From the NCBI GenBank assembly GCA_020080175.1, contig JAGHQL010000023.1:1-64000 (forward strand): 64,000 nucleotides of DNA. The letters are read 5' to 3'. The notes under the pieces are model-generated. The model did not search any database and was not told the origin of the DNA. It worked only from the letters and a program-made list of their open reading frames with translations. This document shows, in pieces, positions 21,401-33,934 of the stretch; position 1 is the first letter of the stretch; each line of letters starts with the position of its first letter. This stretch comes from Glutinoglossum americanum. Its lineage: Eukaryota; Ascomycota; Geoglossomycetes; Geoglossales; Geoglossaceae. Made by a program: the position numbers and the translations under genes.

Positions 21401-21509
21401 CGAAGATGGACCTGTTACAGGATTCGTGCGGATACGTAGTCGGTCACAGGGTCTAGCATTGAGCCTGGGATCGTTAAAAGGTCTTAATAAGGTCGGAGAG
21501 GTTGCATGA
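18410..21509 (+). CDS. SEC26: Coatomer subunit beta (COPI)
   Basis: Beta-COP is a core subunit of the COPI coat that forms Golgi-to-ER vesicles. The ATG at 18410 opens MASFLEHSYSLVHQDNAAD. The N-terminal adaptin-like HEAT solenoid follows, with MLNGEPMPQLLMHIIRFVMP, KLLYFYYEICPKLD, NDLQHPNEYIRGNTLRFL and AYVRKNAVFAISSIYQL. The middle region is Lys/Ala/Glu-rich, and the C-terminal appendage contains MWTEFEWENKVNIN and ends KVGEVA. Five exons, with introns near 18715-18771, 19193-19246, 19636-19690 and 21301-21360. The length of about 960 residues is normal. The last intron was placed because the frame otherwise stops right after the SVFG text, while the appendage resumes at GEDALANLSIEKE. Confidence 0.95.
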
Positions 21510-21860
21510 AAGAGCTAGCCTCTCGTGTCTCGCCATTCCGCCCAAGTTCTCCACTGTCCGCACTTGCTATGGTGTTTGCATACTTCCATGATAGTTTAGC
21601 AAAATCTAGAGATGATATTTCGCCAGGCCGCGGCGGCTAGATCAAGAAGCCTCCATTAATCACCAGCTCTCATGTAGGTGTCTATGAATCATGAAGTATA
21701 AAAATTACCTGGAGCATCCCCATTTACGATCGTGTCGCGAATCTTTTTCCGGTGATTCTAATTACATTTTGCTGATGGTGAGCCTCGGCTCCGCGAAACT
21801 GTATTTTGCGGTTCCGGGTTCGCTGAATATGTGTAAACATGCCTCGTCTCTCCAATCACA
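21510..21860. promoter_or_regulatory. Intergenic: SEC26 3' region and LCB4 promoter
   Basis: 351 bp between two plus-strand genes. No site called. Confidence 0.45.
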
Positions 21861-23634
21861 ATGTCCTCAGAAACCTCCACCATTGGGGATCCCTTTGCTG
21901 ATCCGATCGCAGAGGTGACCCGAACAGAACCTATTACAGAGACTACCTTGATTGTTGGAAGAAATGCGACACTAACGTTGGGGACAGACTCCTTAATTGT
22001 ACTAGGTAACTAACTCGACATCATGAAATTGCAGATACGCATCCTAACGCGCCTAACTATAGATGAAGGCTTTGCCAAGGAAAGGGGGTTTAGGTGCTGC
22101 GATCTTCTACCAAGCAGTAAGATCGGTGCGCTTCCGATTGAGGACACACGCTGAACAGATAGATTCCAAGAACACCCGTCCCATACCATTCCATAATGTT
22201 CTGTGGGCCAACATCTCCGAACCCGGCTTGACTATATGGTTCGCCCAGCAGACTTCTAAAGATTTCGTACAGCCAACTTTCATCAGCTATTCAGTCGAGA
22301 AGACAAATAGTTTGGCAGCTAGGACATGGATATCGAAATTGCTAGATCGATCATATAGCAAGTCGCAACGCCAGAAGCGGATTAAAGTACTCATCAATCC
22401 CTTCGGCGGCAAGGGGAATGCCCAGAAGCTTTACTCGCGGGATATCGAGCCAATATTTACAGCGGCGCAATCCGTCATTGACGTTGAGAGGACACAATAC
22501 CGAGGGCATGCAGTTGAGATTGCAGAGAACCTAGATATCGAAGCCTACGATGTTGTGGCATGTTGCTCTGGGGATGGGTTGCCTCACGAGATCTTCAATG
22601 GGCTAGGGAACCGGAAAGATGCGCGGAAAGCGCTGTCAAAGGTAGCGATTGTCCAGCTTCCATGCGGAACAGGTAATGCTATGAGCTGGAACTTGAACGG
22701 CACCAATAGCCCAAGTTTGGCCGCATTATATGTTGTAAAGGGCATCCGAACGCCTCTTGATCTGGTATCAATAACGCAAACCAATCGACGCTTTCTGTCT
22801 TTCCTGTCCCAGTCGGTGGGCATAGTCGCGGAAAGCGACCTTGCCACAGAACACTTGCGATGGATGGGCGAGAATCGCTTCACTTATGGGATTTTAGTGA
22901 GGCTTCTTAGGAAGACCGTGTATCCATGTGACCTAGCAGTGAAGGTCACAGTTGAGGACAAACAAACGATTAGACAACATTACCGACAAGAGCTGGATAA
23001 CCGCGAACTAGTGAGTAGCAGAAGGGCTCAGTTGGCAGCAACGGAAAGCGCGAATAACGGGCTTCCCCCGCTGAAATTTGGCACGGTTGGGGATGAGCTC
23101 CCAGAGGGCTGGGAGCTAGTGCCCTATGATACTCTCGGCAATTTCTACGCTGGAAATGTATGCTCCACGTCTATTATCAATTTATCCTATCCTCGAGCTT
23201 GGCGCACTGATAGTCAGTCCACTAGATGGCCTGGATGGCAGCTAATGCAAACTTCTTCCCCGCGGCTCTCCCGAACGACGGCAACATAGATTTAGTCTGC
23301 ATAGACGGGCACATAAGCCGTATCACCGCTCTCAAATCCATCGCCGCTGTGGAGTCAGGCGCATTCTACGACATGGAACATGTAAGTGCACCCCACTCGT
23401 CAATATACCCTAGCCAATATATCCCCTTACCGACCGGTCTAACAAATGCTGTTGCTTAAGGTCTCGTATCGAAAAGTCGAAGGCTTCAGAATAATCCCGC
23501 GGGACCAGAAGAATGGATATATTAGTATCGATGGGGAAAAGGTGCCCTTCGAACCGTTCCAGGCAGAGATCCATAGAGGCTTAGGCACCGTCCTATCGAA
23601 GTCAGGACACATCTATGAAGCTCCTGGAGTCTAG
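21861..23634 (+). CDS. LCB4: Sphingoid long-chain base kinase
   Basis: It phosphorylates sphinganine, phytosphingosine or sphingosine with ATP to the 1-phosphates, at membranes. The kinase domain of the diacylglycerol-kinase fold begins KRIKVLINPFGGKGNAQKLY, which is the glycine-rich nucleotide loop. Then comes CCSGDGLPHEIFNGL with the invariant SGDG, and PCGTGNAMSWNL. The catalytic-domain text FLSQSVGIVAESDLATE follows, and near the C-terminus ANANFFPAALPNDGNIDLV and YISIDGEKVPFEPFQAEI, where DGE and the next residues are also family features. The N-terminal exon (MSSETSTIGDPFADP) is weakly conserved. Four introns are inferred; the second (about 46 nt, near 22116-22161) is the least certain. 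LCB4 and LCB5 types are not separable here. Confidence 0.92.
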
Positions 23635-24128
23635 GAAAGTTATTAGCCGTACATCACTGTTCCACCCTACCCCATACCCTTTTCGCCACTTACTGGAGGC
23701 ACCGATTCTCTTCCCCTATCCTAGATATCACTTGTCCAATTTGGCCTTTTCGGGCAGTTCGTGTAGGAGCATATACCCCTTAGCAAACCAAACCGCTTTT
23801 TGCACACTTTCGCAACTTCAAGACATCTCGAGATTCTTGGCGCAGAGATTCGGGATGGGTACGCGCATTTCTTGATGTGCAAGACTTAGAATCCTCTCCA
23901 CATTGTCTTGTCAAGTTTCATGCATCTCTTGCCTAATTGCGCACCATGGATTCCTAGCGTCGACGTCTAGAAACCGTTCTCCTCGTGCGAAGACAATCTT
24001 CACATACTTCTCAGATTCTTGTGTGATAGAAACCATCTAAAACATTATCGGTGAATCTGAACGCCGGAAAACATGCAGCAACCATATTTTAAACCCCAGG
24101 CTTCCATAGCCTAACCGAGTACCTCCGC
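23635..24128. other. Convergent intergenic: LCB4 and RRP1 3' ends
   Basis: 494 bp between two stop codons facing each other. Nothing else recognised. Confidence 0.5.
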
Positions 24129-25136
24129 TCAATCGTCAATTCCACCCCATTCTTCCCCTTGATCTCCCCGCTCCACCTCTCCCGTTTGCTCCGCACGTTC
24201 CGCATTATTCCAATCGTTTAGTCTCACATCTCCCAGGGACTCTTTTGATTTCAAGCGTACGGCTTTAGTAGGGCTATCCGTACTTAGGCTTCGTAAAGGA
24301 CTGAGAAGGGTGTCAATCGGGAGATTTCCGCTTCTTGGCGTGTCAGCCTTGTCAAGCTCATCAACATAGATATCGATGGTATGGTAGCGTAACCCATTCG
24401 GGATCCTCATTTCCGTTGTGCTTTAGTGTGGTTTATCAGTAGCATACCTTAGAATCCGCAGGCTCGGAAGGGACAGACCTCAACGGTATTGACGACAGGA
24501 TAACCATATACTCTTCCACGACCGCGCCGTTCCAGTGCCTCTTAGCCAGGTATCTGAAGGATGAAGCAAGGTACCTTCGCACTAAGAGTAGGAACTTGTC
24601 CATCCTGTAGCATTCCGTCTTAGCAGAGCTCCTCGCATATTTGATAAAAGACCAACCTAAGGACATCAATTCCAGTCCATTCTCTCGCAATGGTTATCCA
24701 AAATACTCGTAGAAACGGCAATGCATTTTCACTTGGTAACACATCTACCAAGGCCGCTAGGTCGGCGGCTAGTCTTTGCTGTGTCCGCACTCGATCGCTC
24801 ATCCACATACCTAGGACATGGATTTTTAGTCAGCTTCCAATGATAACACATCGGTCTTTTCGCACGGAATCCCACTGACAGAAAAACAGTCCCTTCCATA
24901 GTTTCAGGAGTTCTAATTCAGTGAAGGTTCTGCGGCCGCTCAGATATGTTCGCAAACTTGCCACCGCTTTATCGCGAGTAGATTTGTCTATTAGAACATT
25001 AGCTCTAAGAGAGTTCTAATTGTCGCATCGACTTTCTCACAAATAAATATGCTCCGAATTTGAGACTTTACATACCATTAGCTACCAATTGCTTGATGAA
25101 AGGCGCAGATTGCATATCTTGAACTTCGGATGCCAT
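24129..25136 (-). CDS. RRP1: Ribosomal RNA-processing protein 1 (Nop52 family)
   Basis: A nucleolar protein of 60S subunit assembly, needed for 27S pre-rRNA processing. The start MASEVQDMQSAPFIKQLVAN is followed, after introns, by DKSTRDKAVASLRTYLSG, ELELLKLWKGLFFCMWMSD, RTQQRLAADLAALVDVLP, FLRVFWITIAREWTGIDVLR and DKFLLLVRRYLASSFRYL, all hallmarks of the Rrp1 helical-repeat domain. The last exon has IPNGLRYHTIDIYVDELDKA and an acidic end (EEWGGIDD). Four introns are inferred. The fourth, about 58 nt, uses GTCTGT as donor and contains TACTGATAA as a likely branch site. The product is about 240-250 residues, on the short side for the family because the C-terminal tail is brief. Confidence 0.9.
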
Positions 25137-26060
25137 CTTGGAGTTTGCTTGGTATCACAGAACTGGGAAAGTTTGGAACTGACGGACTCAAGCGAAGTTC
25201 AATAAGTCCATTCCCAGGTTGTGCCTTTGGATGCCCAGACTTCTCCAGCATTACGTTCTATCAAACATTCCCCTCAGTTTTCTTAGCTTTCCGCTATAAT
25301 AAAATCTCCCCACTTCTAACTCAATTTTTATTGCATTCTAGGCGTCTTGGTGCCAGTAAATTGTTGATTAAATTCGGAGAAAAAAAGCTCTTACAACTAA
25401 GAGGTCTATGCCTCATACGTTGTGTGTTGAGTTATCCTATCAGCAAATAAACTATTTCCAAATCTTATTCAAAGTGCTTACCGTCCAAGGCCAATCTTAA
25501 TTCAATATTCAAACATATTCTTTTATACTTTTCGCTCGCACCATCAGTCACGCTACAGTTAAATTTAAAGTTTAAGTATAAAAATACATAACAATTTCAA
25601 TACAAACCCCCAGATTTAAAAAAGTATTTTATAATTTTCTTTTTTAAATTACAAGTATCAGTAAAGTAGTTTTAATTAAATATTTATATTTTTTTAATTA
25701 TATTTATAACTAATTGTTTTGTTAAATAAATCATATGATATTTTTTTTTAAATCCCTGCTAGTGTCTTATTGATTTGTTAACACTCTCTTATGATAATTC
25801 TCATCTTTTCAAATCCAGCTTTCTTTTTCCCATTATCATCATCATCATCAACTTCTAATTCCTTTTTTGTTCATCTGTTTTCATACTTTATACACACTTG
25901 CATTACTTTAAAGAGCTTAAACAAACACGAGCTAAGTAAAAGTAAATTTCATCCTGGTCGCTTTTAGTTTGAGCCTCCACCCACCTTGCATCCACAGTTA
26001 TGGCTCGCGAATTTTCTATCGATAAGACATGGATATTTTGAAGCTAACTACAGGCTGTAG
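25137..26060. other. Intergenic with an AT-rich island
   Basis: This divergent region between RRP1 and KMT1 contains no gene. From about 25440 to 25930 it is very AT-rich, with runs such as TTTTTTTAATTA, and sharply different from neighbouring DNA. It may contain promoter elements or a decayed insertion. Confidence 0.6.
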
Positions 26061-27856
26061 ATGGCTGAGCAACCGGTGTTGATAGATGACAATAAGTCTT
26101 TTCAAGTTGATGAAGTAAGTACTTACGACTTGAAAAGCCTTTTATCAAATTAAAACAAAATACTAAACAACTAACACGAACTTCATCTTTTCAGATCAAA
26201 GAGATTCTTGATAAACGTTCGGAAAACGGCAAGGTAAGTTTTCTTGTATTTTCGTTATTTTTAGAAGATGAACTAAGCCTTCAGCTATTCTATCTGGTGG
26301 TTCTTAAAGAGACACAAGACGAATGTTCAGAATCATGGCTCCTCGCATCGAAGATCAAAGGAGACATTACATCTTTGACTGGGATAGGAAGGTCAGGGAG
26401 GTCAGTTTGTAGATCGTATACCTTTCAAATTTAGGTATCAGTTAATGGAGTTTCTTATAGCATTTCGACTACGTCTTCCCTCTCTATCAACAAAGACGAT
26501 GACAACAATGCGAAAAAGCGAAAGAGATCGACGAAAGGAAATAAGAAAGTAAGATCAAAATCTAACATTTTGATTAGTGCATCAACCAATTTATCTAACG
26601 TTTGTCGCAAGAAAACTTCTTCCCCGCAAGAGTCTGATAGTGAGCCTGAAGGTTCAAACTTAGTTATAAGAAAGTCTTTGAATGGGAAAATTGTTTCTGT
26701 AAGTTCTCACCGCCTTTGGCCTAAAGTACAAGTTAACTAAATTGTTTTCCAAAACTACATAGAATCACGGAGCTATATGTGTCAGAAGGAAGTCTCGAGC
26801 TTCGGGCCGTTCTAATAGTGCTGCACCCTCCACGAGTTCAACCACGGTCAATGAAAATCCCATGCTTGAAGGCGCCTTGGAGGAAGTCGGGGCACATCGT
26901 ATCCGGGAAGCCTTCCTAGAGAGGCTTGATGCCATTCTAGGTCCGAGAGTCACCCTGGTGAATGATATTGATAACAGTTCGCCGAGTCTGAATTTTCGCT
27001 TTATCGACGCCTGCGTCCTCGGCAAGGGTGTCACTAAGGCTAGTGAGGATTCCATGTATGGATGTAACTGCAAGCCCGACAACGGCCGTCGAATGGGGTG
27101 CGAGTACACTACATGTGAATGTCTTGACCAAATGATACAGAAGAGGTTTCCCTACATTGCCACTGGTGATAGGGCTGGCACGTTGAGAGATAGTCATCTT
27201 CGCACTCGGGATGCGATCTTTGAATGCAACCGCTTCTGTAATTGTGGAGACAATTGCAAAAACAAACTTGTGCAATGGGGGCGTAAAGTTCCCTTGGAGA
27301 TATTTAAGACGTCAAATCGTGGATGGGGTAAGACTCATATCCCCATATCATATGTAGCCGCGACTGATGGGATCTAGGCCTACGCTGCCCCATGGACCTT
27401 AGGAAGGGAGAGTTTATCGACATCTATAAGGGGGAAATTATCACCAATTCGGAAGCCAACCGGCGTGAGCGTCTAAAGAGGCAGACCAAGGCTAAGGACA
27501 CTTACCTTTACACGATGGAAAAGTTCGCCGAGGACAATGGCATCCCCCAGAACAAGTTATACATTGTTGATGGAGAGTTCTTTGGTGGGCCCACGAGGTT
27601 TATGAATCACTCGTGCAACCCGAATTGTCGCCAGTTCTCCGTATCATATCACCATGGCGATATGTATATTTACGATCTGGCCTTCTTTGCGATAGACTAT
27701 ATCCCTGCGGGTACCGAGCTGACCTTCAATTATACAGACAATGACCACATAGAGAAGAAAAAGGGGAAAGGAAAGGGGAGGGAGAGGAAGAAGTCTAAGA
27801 ACGCACCCGAATGCCTCTGTGGTTCTGAGAATTGTCGTGGGTATATTTGGATGTAA
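26061..27856 (+). CDS. KMT1: Histone H3 lysine-9 methyltransferase (Clr4/DIM-5 type)
   Basis: It methylates H3K9 with S-adenosylmethionine to set up heterochromatin. The ATG at 26061 opens MAEQPVLIDDNKSFQVDE. Exons 1-3 spell a divergent chromodomain (IKEILDKRSENGK, LFYLVVLKE, SWLLASKIKGD). A basic linker with KKRKRSTKGNKK follows. Pre-SET shows GVTKASEDSMYGCNCKPDN, GCEYTTCECLD and CNRFCNCGDNCKNKLVQ. The SET domain has RGWGLRCPMDLRKGEFID, GEFFGGPTRFMNHSCNPNC and PAGTELTFNYTDND with NHSC and the catalytic Tyr. Post-SET Cys are in CLCGSENCRGYIWM. A Lys/Arg-rich insert separates SET from post-SET. Six introns are inferred. The chromodomain depends on those joins; the SET part is certain. Confidence 0.94.
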
Positions 27857-28885
27857 TGCGACTCGACATGCTGCGAGCAAATGCAGTGAATGACTCCCAG
27901 CTTATCTTTCACATACCCCACTTTTTCTCAGTTTACTTGCAGTTACATGGATATTCTCATTGTCGCAGGCCATTTCCCTGTTCGCAAAGGCAAGGAGAGA
28001 TTATTTATCCCTTGGTTGCCGCGATGAACTGGGATACACAAAACTGTATTCCCTTCTTATACATGTTGTCATGGCGAAAGGCCAGGGGGGTTCTAAGAGA
28101 GTGACAAGAGAACAGTTAGACAATAGTAAAATATAGAGCTGTTGCTGGATTTCCATCACACACTGGGTGGTGAGTTCGGTTGAGAGTGACTTGAAATCCT
28201 TTGGAGATACAGTATTTCTTGCTCGACGGTAGATGGGTGTTTGCTGAAACTCTTATTTGCCACAGTTGTGCTGCTTCAAAATACAGAGCCAAAGGAATCT
28301 AATAAAGTCAAATGTTTTAGAACTATTATTTTAAAAGCTAACTAGCTTTTCTTAAAAGCTTCACTATGATCTGATTAAGGAGATTTAACTTTATAGAAAC
28401 TGCTGAGCAGGGGAAGCATAGGAAAAAAAAAAAAAAAGTATCAGAAGTTTAAGGTATTTAGAGTTGGATACAACTGTTCTTGGAAAAGATACTTATGATA
28501 TATAAGACTTGGCGTTTGCCGGCTTGAAAGCACCAGGGATTTTGCACGTATATAGTTTCCTTCTCCTCAGCCCAAGGGATTAAAAGCTGGCCGTCTGGGG
28601 ATTTCCTGATTTCGCTCTTAACATTATATATTAATCTGTTGACCAAAAAATCATCAGGAGGCTCGAACCATTGGTGGGAAAAGCGAACCAAACGACTCCT
28701 TGCCAAGTCTTACGTAATCGATCTATGCAAACAACAACTAATGGGGATAAGTTCGATTGAGCAGACATATTAGATCATCTACCAACTCTATTTACAATGA
28801 CCATGTTGGGATTTGTATTGAGAGTACAGTACTCGGTAGGGCTATAGTTTCACGGTGATAAAGGTTTGATAGGCCAAACCTGACA
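27857..28885. other. Intergenic between KMT1 and MED16
   Basis: No gene accepted. It contains an AT-rich stretch near 28290-28440 with a poly-A tract at about 28423-28437. A minus-strand open stretch near 28700-28458 (HQWFEPPDDFLVNRLIYN) looks somewhat protein-like but has no ATG and no family. Confidence 0.45.
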
Positions 28886-31800
28886 ATGGATGACTCGTTG
28901 GACATGGATGATTTGTTTGGAGAGGGCCCGACTCTTCCTCCAGCTCCCGCTCCCGCTGCAAAGGGTCTGATCCAAAGGCTGGACGAACTACGCGCCAGCG
29001 GCTGCAACCAGTACGTCCAAGGATGAAGGCGCGAGTGTATACCCGTCGGTACGGAACTAATAAAAGATAGGAAGGTCGCTTGGTCAAATTTGGGCTGCAT
29101 TGCTTATGTCAAACGGGATGGCAATGCCGTTGTGATTCGTAATTTGCTATGCAGACCTGATGACGGACGGTGGACACTCGGCGGGGAATTCCCTGTCTCG
29201 CAGGTCTCCCCAAATGACGATGGGCAACAGATAGTCCACCTCTCTTGGAACCCTAGCGGCTCTGAGTTGGCTGTGGTGGATATGTTGGGCAGGCTTTCAA
29301 TCTTTACGATATATATTACGGTGAATCGGCTCAACCAATCCCGCTCGAGTGTTGTGGACCAAGAAGACGATTTGGGTGCTATTGTTGGAATGTCGTGGCT
29401 GAACATTGAACGCATGGTACTTAACCATCCAAGAAAGATGACATGTTCAAAGCTCATGCTTTCTAGTTTCCGCTTTACCGACCTGTCGTCAAGGACAATA
29501 ACGGTCAATTTCAATATCCAGCAACTAACCATAAGACCTTTGGTCCTTTCCACCCTATTCCTTCTCGGGCAACTCTAATTGGAGTGACTAGAGGCGGAAT
29601 GGTGAGACTATGGTACCAACAACACGACACCAGGTGGCTCGAGGTCAACACAGAACTCGAGAGCATCGGGTCATCCGACGACCTCTTATCGCATGCCTCT
29701 TTCTCGTCAGATAAGGGTACTCATATCAGCATCAATGCGGGGATACGGTGCGCTAATTTAACTATAAAAAGATAATTCTCTCCTCCTTGCCGTCCACACG
29801 GCATCCCATCAAATACGCCTCTACCGCATCAATATTAACTGGAACATCCCGACAAATCAAAAACCAATCCCGCAAAGCCAGGTCCCGTCAACTGCAACTC
29901 TTCAGATTAGCCATGTGAAAGTTGACGACTTCTGCTTCCCTCTAGGGCCCATCGAAGGTAAGGACGTGCCGCAATCTCAGATTGGTCAGAATGATATTTC
30001 TCGGGGCGACGTATCGCGGGCTCAGCTATCTCATCTCGAAATGATACCGCCAGCGCCATTGCCTTCGAAGCACAGCGAACCCTCATATCCCATAATCATG
30101 GCCACGTTCTCTTATATTCCAAGCCCCTTTGAGGAGCCCCAACAGAACGTAGATACCTTTAGCGTGATTGCGAGGTGGGAGCTAAGATCGACTCCCCAGA
30201 GCCTACACCCTAGCTTTGACAAACTGGGAACGAGGAGAAACAGTGTTGGTAGTGCAAATGAGGTTCGGTCATTTCCATCAACTTTCACTAGGTATAGGCT
30301 AGCCCCCATTGCTAACCAAGAAAACACAGCAAAGTCTCGATCTCAGAAGAATGAATGACATCACCGTAAGGAAGGCTATTCTGGCCGTAGAGCGGATTAA
30401 TTCGAGTACTACTATTGCAATCGCGTATGGCGACGGTTCTATAGAGTTTCGCGATAGAACTTCAATGACACCTATCATCCCCAATGGAGAGATCAACCGC
30501 GTGTCGAGCATGCCACAGGCTGGATTTGCATTCCCGGTGGATGACCCATGTAAGCTGGGGTGCTTGGTTGGCCGTAGAGAGAATGCTAAATACTGTGACA
30601 GGCCTGCATATGGCGCTATCGCCGAATCACTGCTTAGCTATAGGCGTAGATGCGGATGGCGACGCGAGGCTAAAAGCAATGGAGTATACCTTGGGTTCGC
30701 TGGATACGCAAGAAGGAGATCGTATGTCTACCAATTTTCGAAATGTCGGACAAAATAAACTGTCAGTCTAGAGTCTAACATGTTTTTAGCAAAAGTTACT
30801 TCTGCGGTAATTGCGTTGGCTCTGCAGTTCGCTATTTCTTGCATAAGTCATTCGAATAATGACGATCTTGCAACTGTCATTCAGCAATGCTTGGGTCCAC
30901 GTAGGTCCCTAGAGTTCTCATCCATTGGAGGGGTTGTGTTTCTGATTTCAATAGAACTAGAACATCAGTTCCTTAGCGAGAGTCAGCGGGCGATAAGTAT
31001 GAGTGTTGACTATTCTCATGAGCCACAGCACGAAAAACTTTTTCGCAACCCCATGATCCAACGATGCCTTAGCCTTCAGAATACTCTGGGCTATAAGGGC
31101 GAGCTAAACCATAGGAGTCTGACTGCTAAAATTGCATGGGCGACACTGCACCTTCGCCTTGCAGCATTAACCTTCGCAATTACGTTCAATAATGTGAAGT
31201 CTACCGCTGGAGGAGGCACGGAAAATGACTACACAAGGCCTGGTAGGCACATGAGCTGTGAAATTTGCTCAGAATTTTGGGGGCTCACGTTTTTCTCGTG
31301 TAGAAGTCCTGCACTCACTGCTTGGGGTTGTGAGATGGTCAATGGATCTGATGAGCTTCATCATTGATGACCTCTACGTGCTTTCGCGTCTTACCAAGGG
31401 ACGCACTCAGGATAAGGTATTTGTACAGCAAAAAGGTAGAACTCTTCTCTTGGTTACCTATACTATTCTTGCTGACTTGGAAAGTCTCTGAATCCAATTC
31501 CTGTGCCCTTTTCTTAATTCTTGCTAGCATACCTCGAACCTTTCTCCGGTACAACTCGCGTGGCTTACGCGGACTTGATGAAACTGCCCGAAGAATACTC
31601 GCCAACTCTATGGATGACGACCAAAAGCAAGTCTTTCATAGCCTTAAGGACATCATCGATGCCAGTCCAATTAAAGTTCCGCATTTCGAACGCATTCTCG
31701 CTGATGTTGACGGCTCCGTTAAAGCAGCTTATCAATCTCAAGGCATCAATAGTGAGGAGCGTGCTGCTGCGGAGAAAGAGATGTTGGTAAATGCCGATAT

Positions 31801-32158
31801 ACCCGACTCCCTAATGCCTGTTGTCGACAGGCTTCTTACCACAACTCTTAACAACCTCAGTAATGAAATTGACCCAGCTGCTCTCTACTTCGAAGACCCG
31901 AGTTGGCTGGGATTGAGCGATGATAAGAGTAGTGATGCTTTTAAACGGACGTGCACTATTGACGCCCTTAGGAAGATCCCTCTTACCGCAGGCACCAACC
32001 TGAGGAGGTGCACGCGGTGTTGTGCTCACATGGCTGACTTATTACCGCACAAGGGGGCTAGTATTTGGGTGACAAGCATGCAGCGAATGTGTCTTTGTGG
32101 AAGCCTCTGGATGCTTGTTAAAAACCTGCATCCTCCAGGGAAAACTGGATATAAATAA
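28886..32158 (+). CDS. MED16: Mediator complex tail subunit 16
   Basis: A tail-module subunit of Mediator, linking activators to RNA polymerase II. The ATG at 28886 opens MDDSLDMDDLFGEGPTLPP. A WD-like beta-propeller follows, with KVAWSNLGCIAYVKRDGN, IVHLSWNPSGSELAVVD, RATLIGVTRGGMVRLWYQQ and SLLLAVHTASHQIRLYR. A helical C-terminal part has HSLLGVVRWSMDLMSFIIDD and ends with a Cys-rich RRCTRC segment plus CLCGSLWM, typical of the family. About nine short introns break the gene, so many small exons must be joined; I checked the first several and the last parts by eye. Some exon borders in 30500-31500 are uncertain. Named SIN4 in budding yeast. Confidence 0.88.
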
Positions 32159-32810
32159 AACGCAATGGGGCACCTGGGTAGAATACCGGATTATCAGGCT
32201 GCCTTGCAAGGTTTAAAGTCGTTCACGTTAATTCAATATTACGGGGTACGACGTCATGGGGGAAATGAAAAAACGGACAAGTGGTGATATTCTTATGGGG
32301 ATTTGGGAGGACCTCATAGCCAAGTTCTCACTTGGAATAAAGGATTCACAGTTGACCAATGCTACGATTGGATAAGAACCTTTAATATACCTAGAAGTGT
32401 CTAGACTCTACGGGGGTGGTTGGGTTAAGGATACAGGGACAGCCTGCCTAGTCAAACCAGCAATTCGACACTATTGAAATATTTTGTAGCACATTTTCAT
32501 GAAACCAATAGTGCATATAATAGGTAAGGGAGCCAGGCATGGACATGTGGGGAAACGCGTTCAACAAGTGGGGGATACATCGATGGTAACTACTTGAGCT
32601 GAATGAACAAATTATGGGGTAGCCCAGGATAAATAAAGTAGTAATTGAATCTGTAGAGCGAAGAAACAGCATCGGAAGTGTGTGGGCTGTTGACATCGAG
32701 TATCTAACACGCTTTTTCCACAGAACTCAAACCTCAAGTCGTAAGCGCCTGACGCTTGTGGTCCCCCATATCATAGAGCCATCGATGTTTGGTTCGCGAG
32801 GTTACCGTAC
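32159..32810. other. Convergent intergenic: MED16 and HMG-gene 3' ends
   Basis: 652 bp between facing stop codons. No gene or repeat recognised. Confidence 0.5.
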
Positions 32811-33934
32811 TCATAATGCAGCTCCTGATTTTGCTGCCTGGCTGGCATCGTCCTTGTAAACTGTTGCGATTGTTTCCCGATATCTCGAGAGGCTCTCCGC
32901 AGCAACATCATTGTATTTCTAAGGTGAGATAATCAGTTTAAGAACAAACCCGTCAAAAATGAGACAGACGCCTCAGGGGATTATATACCTTCTTTTCGTG
33001 TTCAGGAAGCTCTCTCCATTGCTTGCCCAACAGTCGCCCTGTTTCTGTAGGCTTCAAATGCTTATAGTCTCCGGATGCCGACCGCTCTTTGGCAAATAAA
33101 AGGAAAGATGTTGGAGGCTTGGGAACTTGTCTTTCGTCTTTTAATTTGGGGAATCGTCCACGCCCTCCGGGGGATCGGCGCCTCAAAGAAGCGCGAGCCT
33201 TATTGGCAGAGCGGATCTGCTCGGGAGTGTAAGACTCGACCCATTTCTTATATATGGCTTCATTAGTAGCCTTATTTTGGTTCGCGATATGTTCGTAATG
33301 CTAAAGGGTGTTCCTTAGTATTAGTATGGGTTCATTTCCAGACAGACTCCGTATCTCTGAGAACTTAAAAGGTGAATCATACTACTAGTTCCTCTTTGGT
33401 CAATGACTTGTATTTTGCAGTAGCTTCCTTTACACCAGCCGGGCCCTTCGCAGCGAATTCAGCAAATACGACCATATAGGCAGAACGAGGGAGAGTCTTC
33501 GGTTTTTCCAGGACAAGTTTTTTCAATGCCAGAACCGTTTCTCTCTCTTTCTTAGCCTTGGCCTTCTCCTTGGCCTTCTCCTTTTGTTCTGGAGTCAGTT
33601 TTCTTTTCACTGGTTTCGGCCTGGCTGCAACTTTCTTCTTTCTGGAAGCAACCTTCTTCTTGGGCGCAGCTCTCGGTTTCGCCGGGGACCTTTTGGACTT
33701 GGTAGGTTTCTTGGTGACCGTTTTCCTAGTAGTCCTGGTTATTTTTGAAGCAGGCGATTTTGGGTCGCTGGTTGTGGTTGCGAGTAGGCGACGCGCAACA
33801 GTAGATCCGTTCCAAGCGTTTTGAGCTTGTAAGACGGATCGAGACACGAGACCGTGAGAGAGATTAGCAGTTGGCGTTTTAGAAAGATCAACGACAAGCC
33901 GCCGGACAGTTGTCCGACCGGCGTTTGCGAGCAT
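32811..33934 (-). CDS. Mitochondrial HMG-box DNA-packaging protein (Abf2/TFAM-like)
   Basis: Likely compacts mitochondrial DNA. The ATG at 33934 opens MLANAGRTTVRRLVVDLSKT, an Arg-rich, acid-free, amphipathic leader of about 50 residues ending near ARRLLATTTS, typical of matrix import. A very basic linker follows (TKSKRSPAKPRAAPKKK). HMG box 1 is around LPRSAYMVVFAEFAAKGP and YKKWVESYTPEQIRSANK. HMG box 2 is KPPTSFLLFAKERSASGDYK, GRLLGKQWRELPEHEKK and KYNDVAAESLSRYRETIA. The end is AAKSGAAL. Two introns are inferred (about 33297-33391 and 32929-32986). Two HMG boxes plus a leader favour mtDNA over nuclear function; location is inferred. Head-to-head with PRP5. Confidence 0.86.

Noticed and set aside
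28458-28706. Minus-strand coding-like stretch (HQWFEPPDDFLVNRLIYN)
   Set aside because: Protein-like but with no ATG, no neighbour exon and no family; kept only as a note in the intergenic entry.
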